Of a stretch of 64,000 bases of DNA, positions 63,470 to 64,000 are shown piece by piece. A program made the position numbers and the translations under genes. The notes under the pieces are model-generated. The model made no database searches and was not told the DNA's origin. It saw nothing but the letters and a program-made list of their open reading frames with translations. The DNA comes from Streptomyces xanthii (GTDB taxonomy: Bacteria; Actinomycetota; Actinomycetes; Streptomycetales; Streptomycetaceae), in NCBI RefSeq assembly GCF_014621695.1, contig NZ_CP061281.1, positions 2,728,001 through 2,792,000 on the forward strand, given 5' to 3'. Numbering within the stretch: position 1 is the first letter of the stretch; every line of letters begins with the position of its first letter.

Positions 63470-64000
63470 TCAGTCGAGGTGCTTGCGCAGCTGCTTGGCG
63501 ACGCTGCGGCCGACGTACTTGTGCAGATCCTTGATGATCTTGCCACGCTTGGGCTTCGCCTCGATGTTGCCGAGGACCGCGACGCCGTCGACGTGCACGA
63601 CCGGCGCGTCCGGGTCCGTCGCGTCCAGCGTGTCCACCTCGAAGTTGCCGAGGACACCGCCGCCGCTGCCGTGGAGGGTCACGTTCTCGGGGACGCGGAT
63701 CTCCACGTTGCCGAAGACGGAGACCGCCTTGATGTAGATCCGGCGGTGCTCGAAGATCGCCTCGCTGAGGTCGATCTCGATGTTCCCGAACACCGCGTAC
63801 GCGTGCGTGCGCTGCCCCACGCGCCAGCGGCCCTTGCGGCCGGCCGCGCTGAACACCGCCACCAGGTTGTCGCTCGGCACGGCCGGGGCCACGCCGGGCG
63901 GCATCGCGCCGGGCGCCGGGCGGGTCGCTCCGGGGCGGGGCGTGTGGTCGCCGGGCAGGTCGCGTACGAGCGGCTCCAGGTCGCCGACCGTCTTGGCCCG
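63470..64000 (-). CDS. DUF1707/LiaF-like protein, 3' part (cut by window end)
   Basis: An incomplete gene whose start lies beyond the window. The visible N-terminal side (AKTVGDLEPLVRDLPGDH) is the end of a DUF1707 (SHOCT-like) domain. After a Pro/Gly linker comes the cell-wall-active antibiotic response domain of LiaF type: YAVFGNIEIDL, VSVFGNVEIRVP, GVLGNFEVDT and VAVLGNIEAKP, four repeating beta turns of the 'FGN(I/V)E' kind. These proteins are often membrane-linked envelope-stress components. The C-terminus is basic (RSVAKQLRKHLD). Confidence 0.82.
   Translation of the reverse strand, partial: RAKTVGDLEPLVRDLPGDHTPRPGATRPAPGAMPPGVAPAVPSDNLVAVFSAAGRKGRWRVGQRTHAYAVFGNIEIDLSEAIFEHRRIYIKAVSVFGNVEIRVPENVTLHGSGGGVLGNFEVDTLDATDPDAPVVHVDGVAVLGNIEAKPKRGKIIKDLHKYVGRSVAKQLRKHLD

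Overview
The window is high-GC actinobacterial DNA. Gene content and start-codon habits (many GTG starts, translational coupling, leaderless-looking genes) point to Streptomyces: a WhiB-like regulator, SpoIIE/PAS phosphatase with anti-sigma-type ATPases, XRE-DUF5753/DUF397 pairs, class II FBPase GlpX, polyphosphate glucokinase, and a BREX type 2 (Pgl) defence system. No rRNA, tRNA or CRISPR array was recognised.

Layout. (1) 1-14.8 kb, core and accessory chromosome: argG under a probable ArgR operator; a TPM-domain membrane protein and PspA; a PAS/GAF/SpoIIE phosphatase; a small anti-sigma-like ATPase; a Nudix hydrolase; a SPOR protein; a purine/cytosine-type permease with a Cys-rich tail; a GntR regulator divergent from a threonine-synthase-like PLP enzyme; DinB-like and DUF2993 proteins. 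(2) 14.8-24.7 kb, the protocatechuate/4-hydroxybenzoate branch of the beta-ketoadipate pathway: nine coupled genes on the minus strand (pcaH-G-B-D-C-pobA-pcaF-I-J), divergent from an IclR regulator and a PcaK-like aromatic acid transporter, with a clean palindrome in the divergent gap. (3) 24.8-26.3 kb, a DUF6000-like protein and a ProC-like reductase.

(4) About 26.3-52.9 kb, a defence island of roughly 26.6 kb inserted at the 3' end of ychF. A 14-bp copy of the ychF end lies at each boundary, and 11-bp CATCCCAGCAC repeats lie just inside both ends. The island carries a complete BREX type 2 set: pglY-pglZ-brxD-brxHI as one minus-strand operon, plus pglX and pglW. Three extra modules are packed between the BREX genes: a two-gene QatB/QatC-like pair (QueC-like enzyme), a regulatory trio (anti-sigma-like ATPase, XRE-DUF5753, DUF397), and a coupled HEPN-like / KGGVGR ATPase / P-loop ATPase triad. 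No integrase was recognised in it. The two nested pairs/triads are the best candidates for incompletely described defence systems.

(5) 52.9-64 kb, core genes: ychF, a DUF6542 membrane protein, ppgK, ispH, an APC permease, a repeat-rich intergenic region, xseA-xseB, a nitroreductase-family protein, a DUF4245 protein, glpX, a WhiB-like regulator, and the 3' part of a DUF1707/LiaF-like protein cut by the window end.
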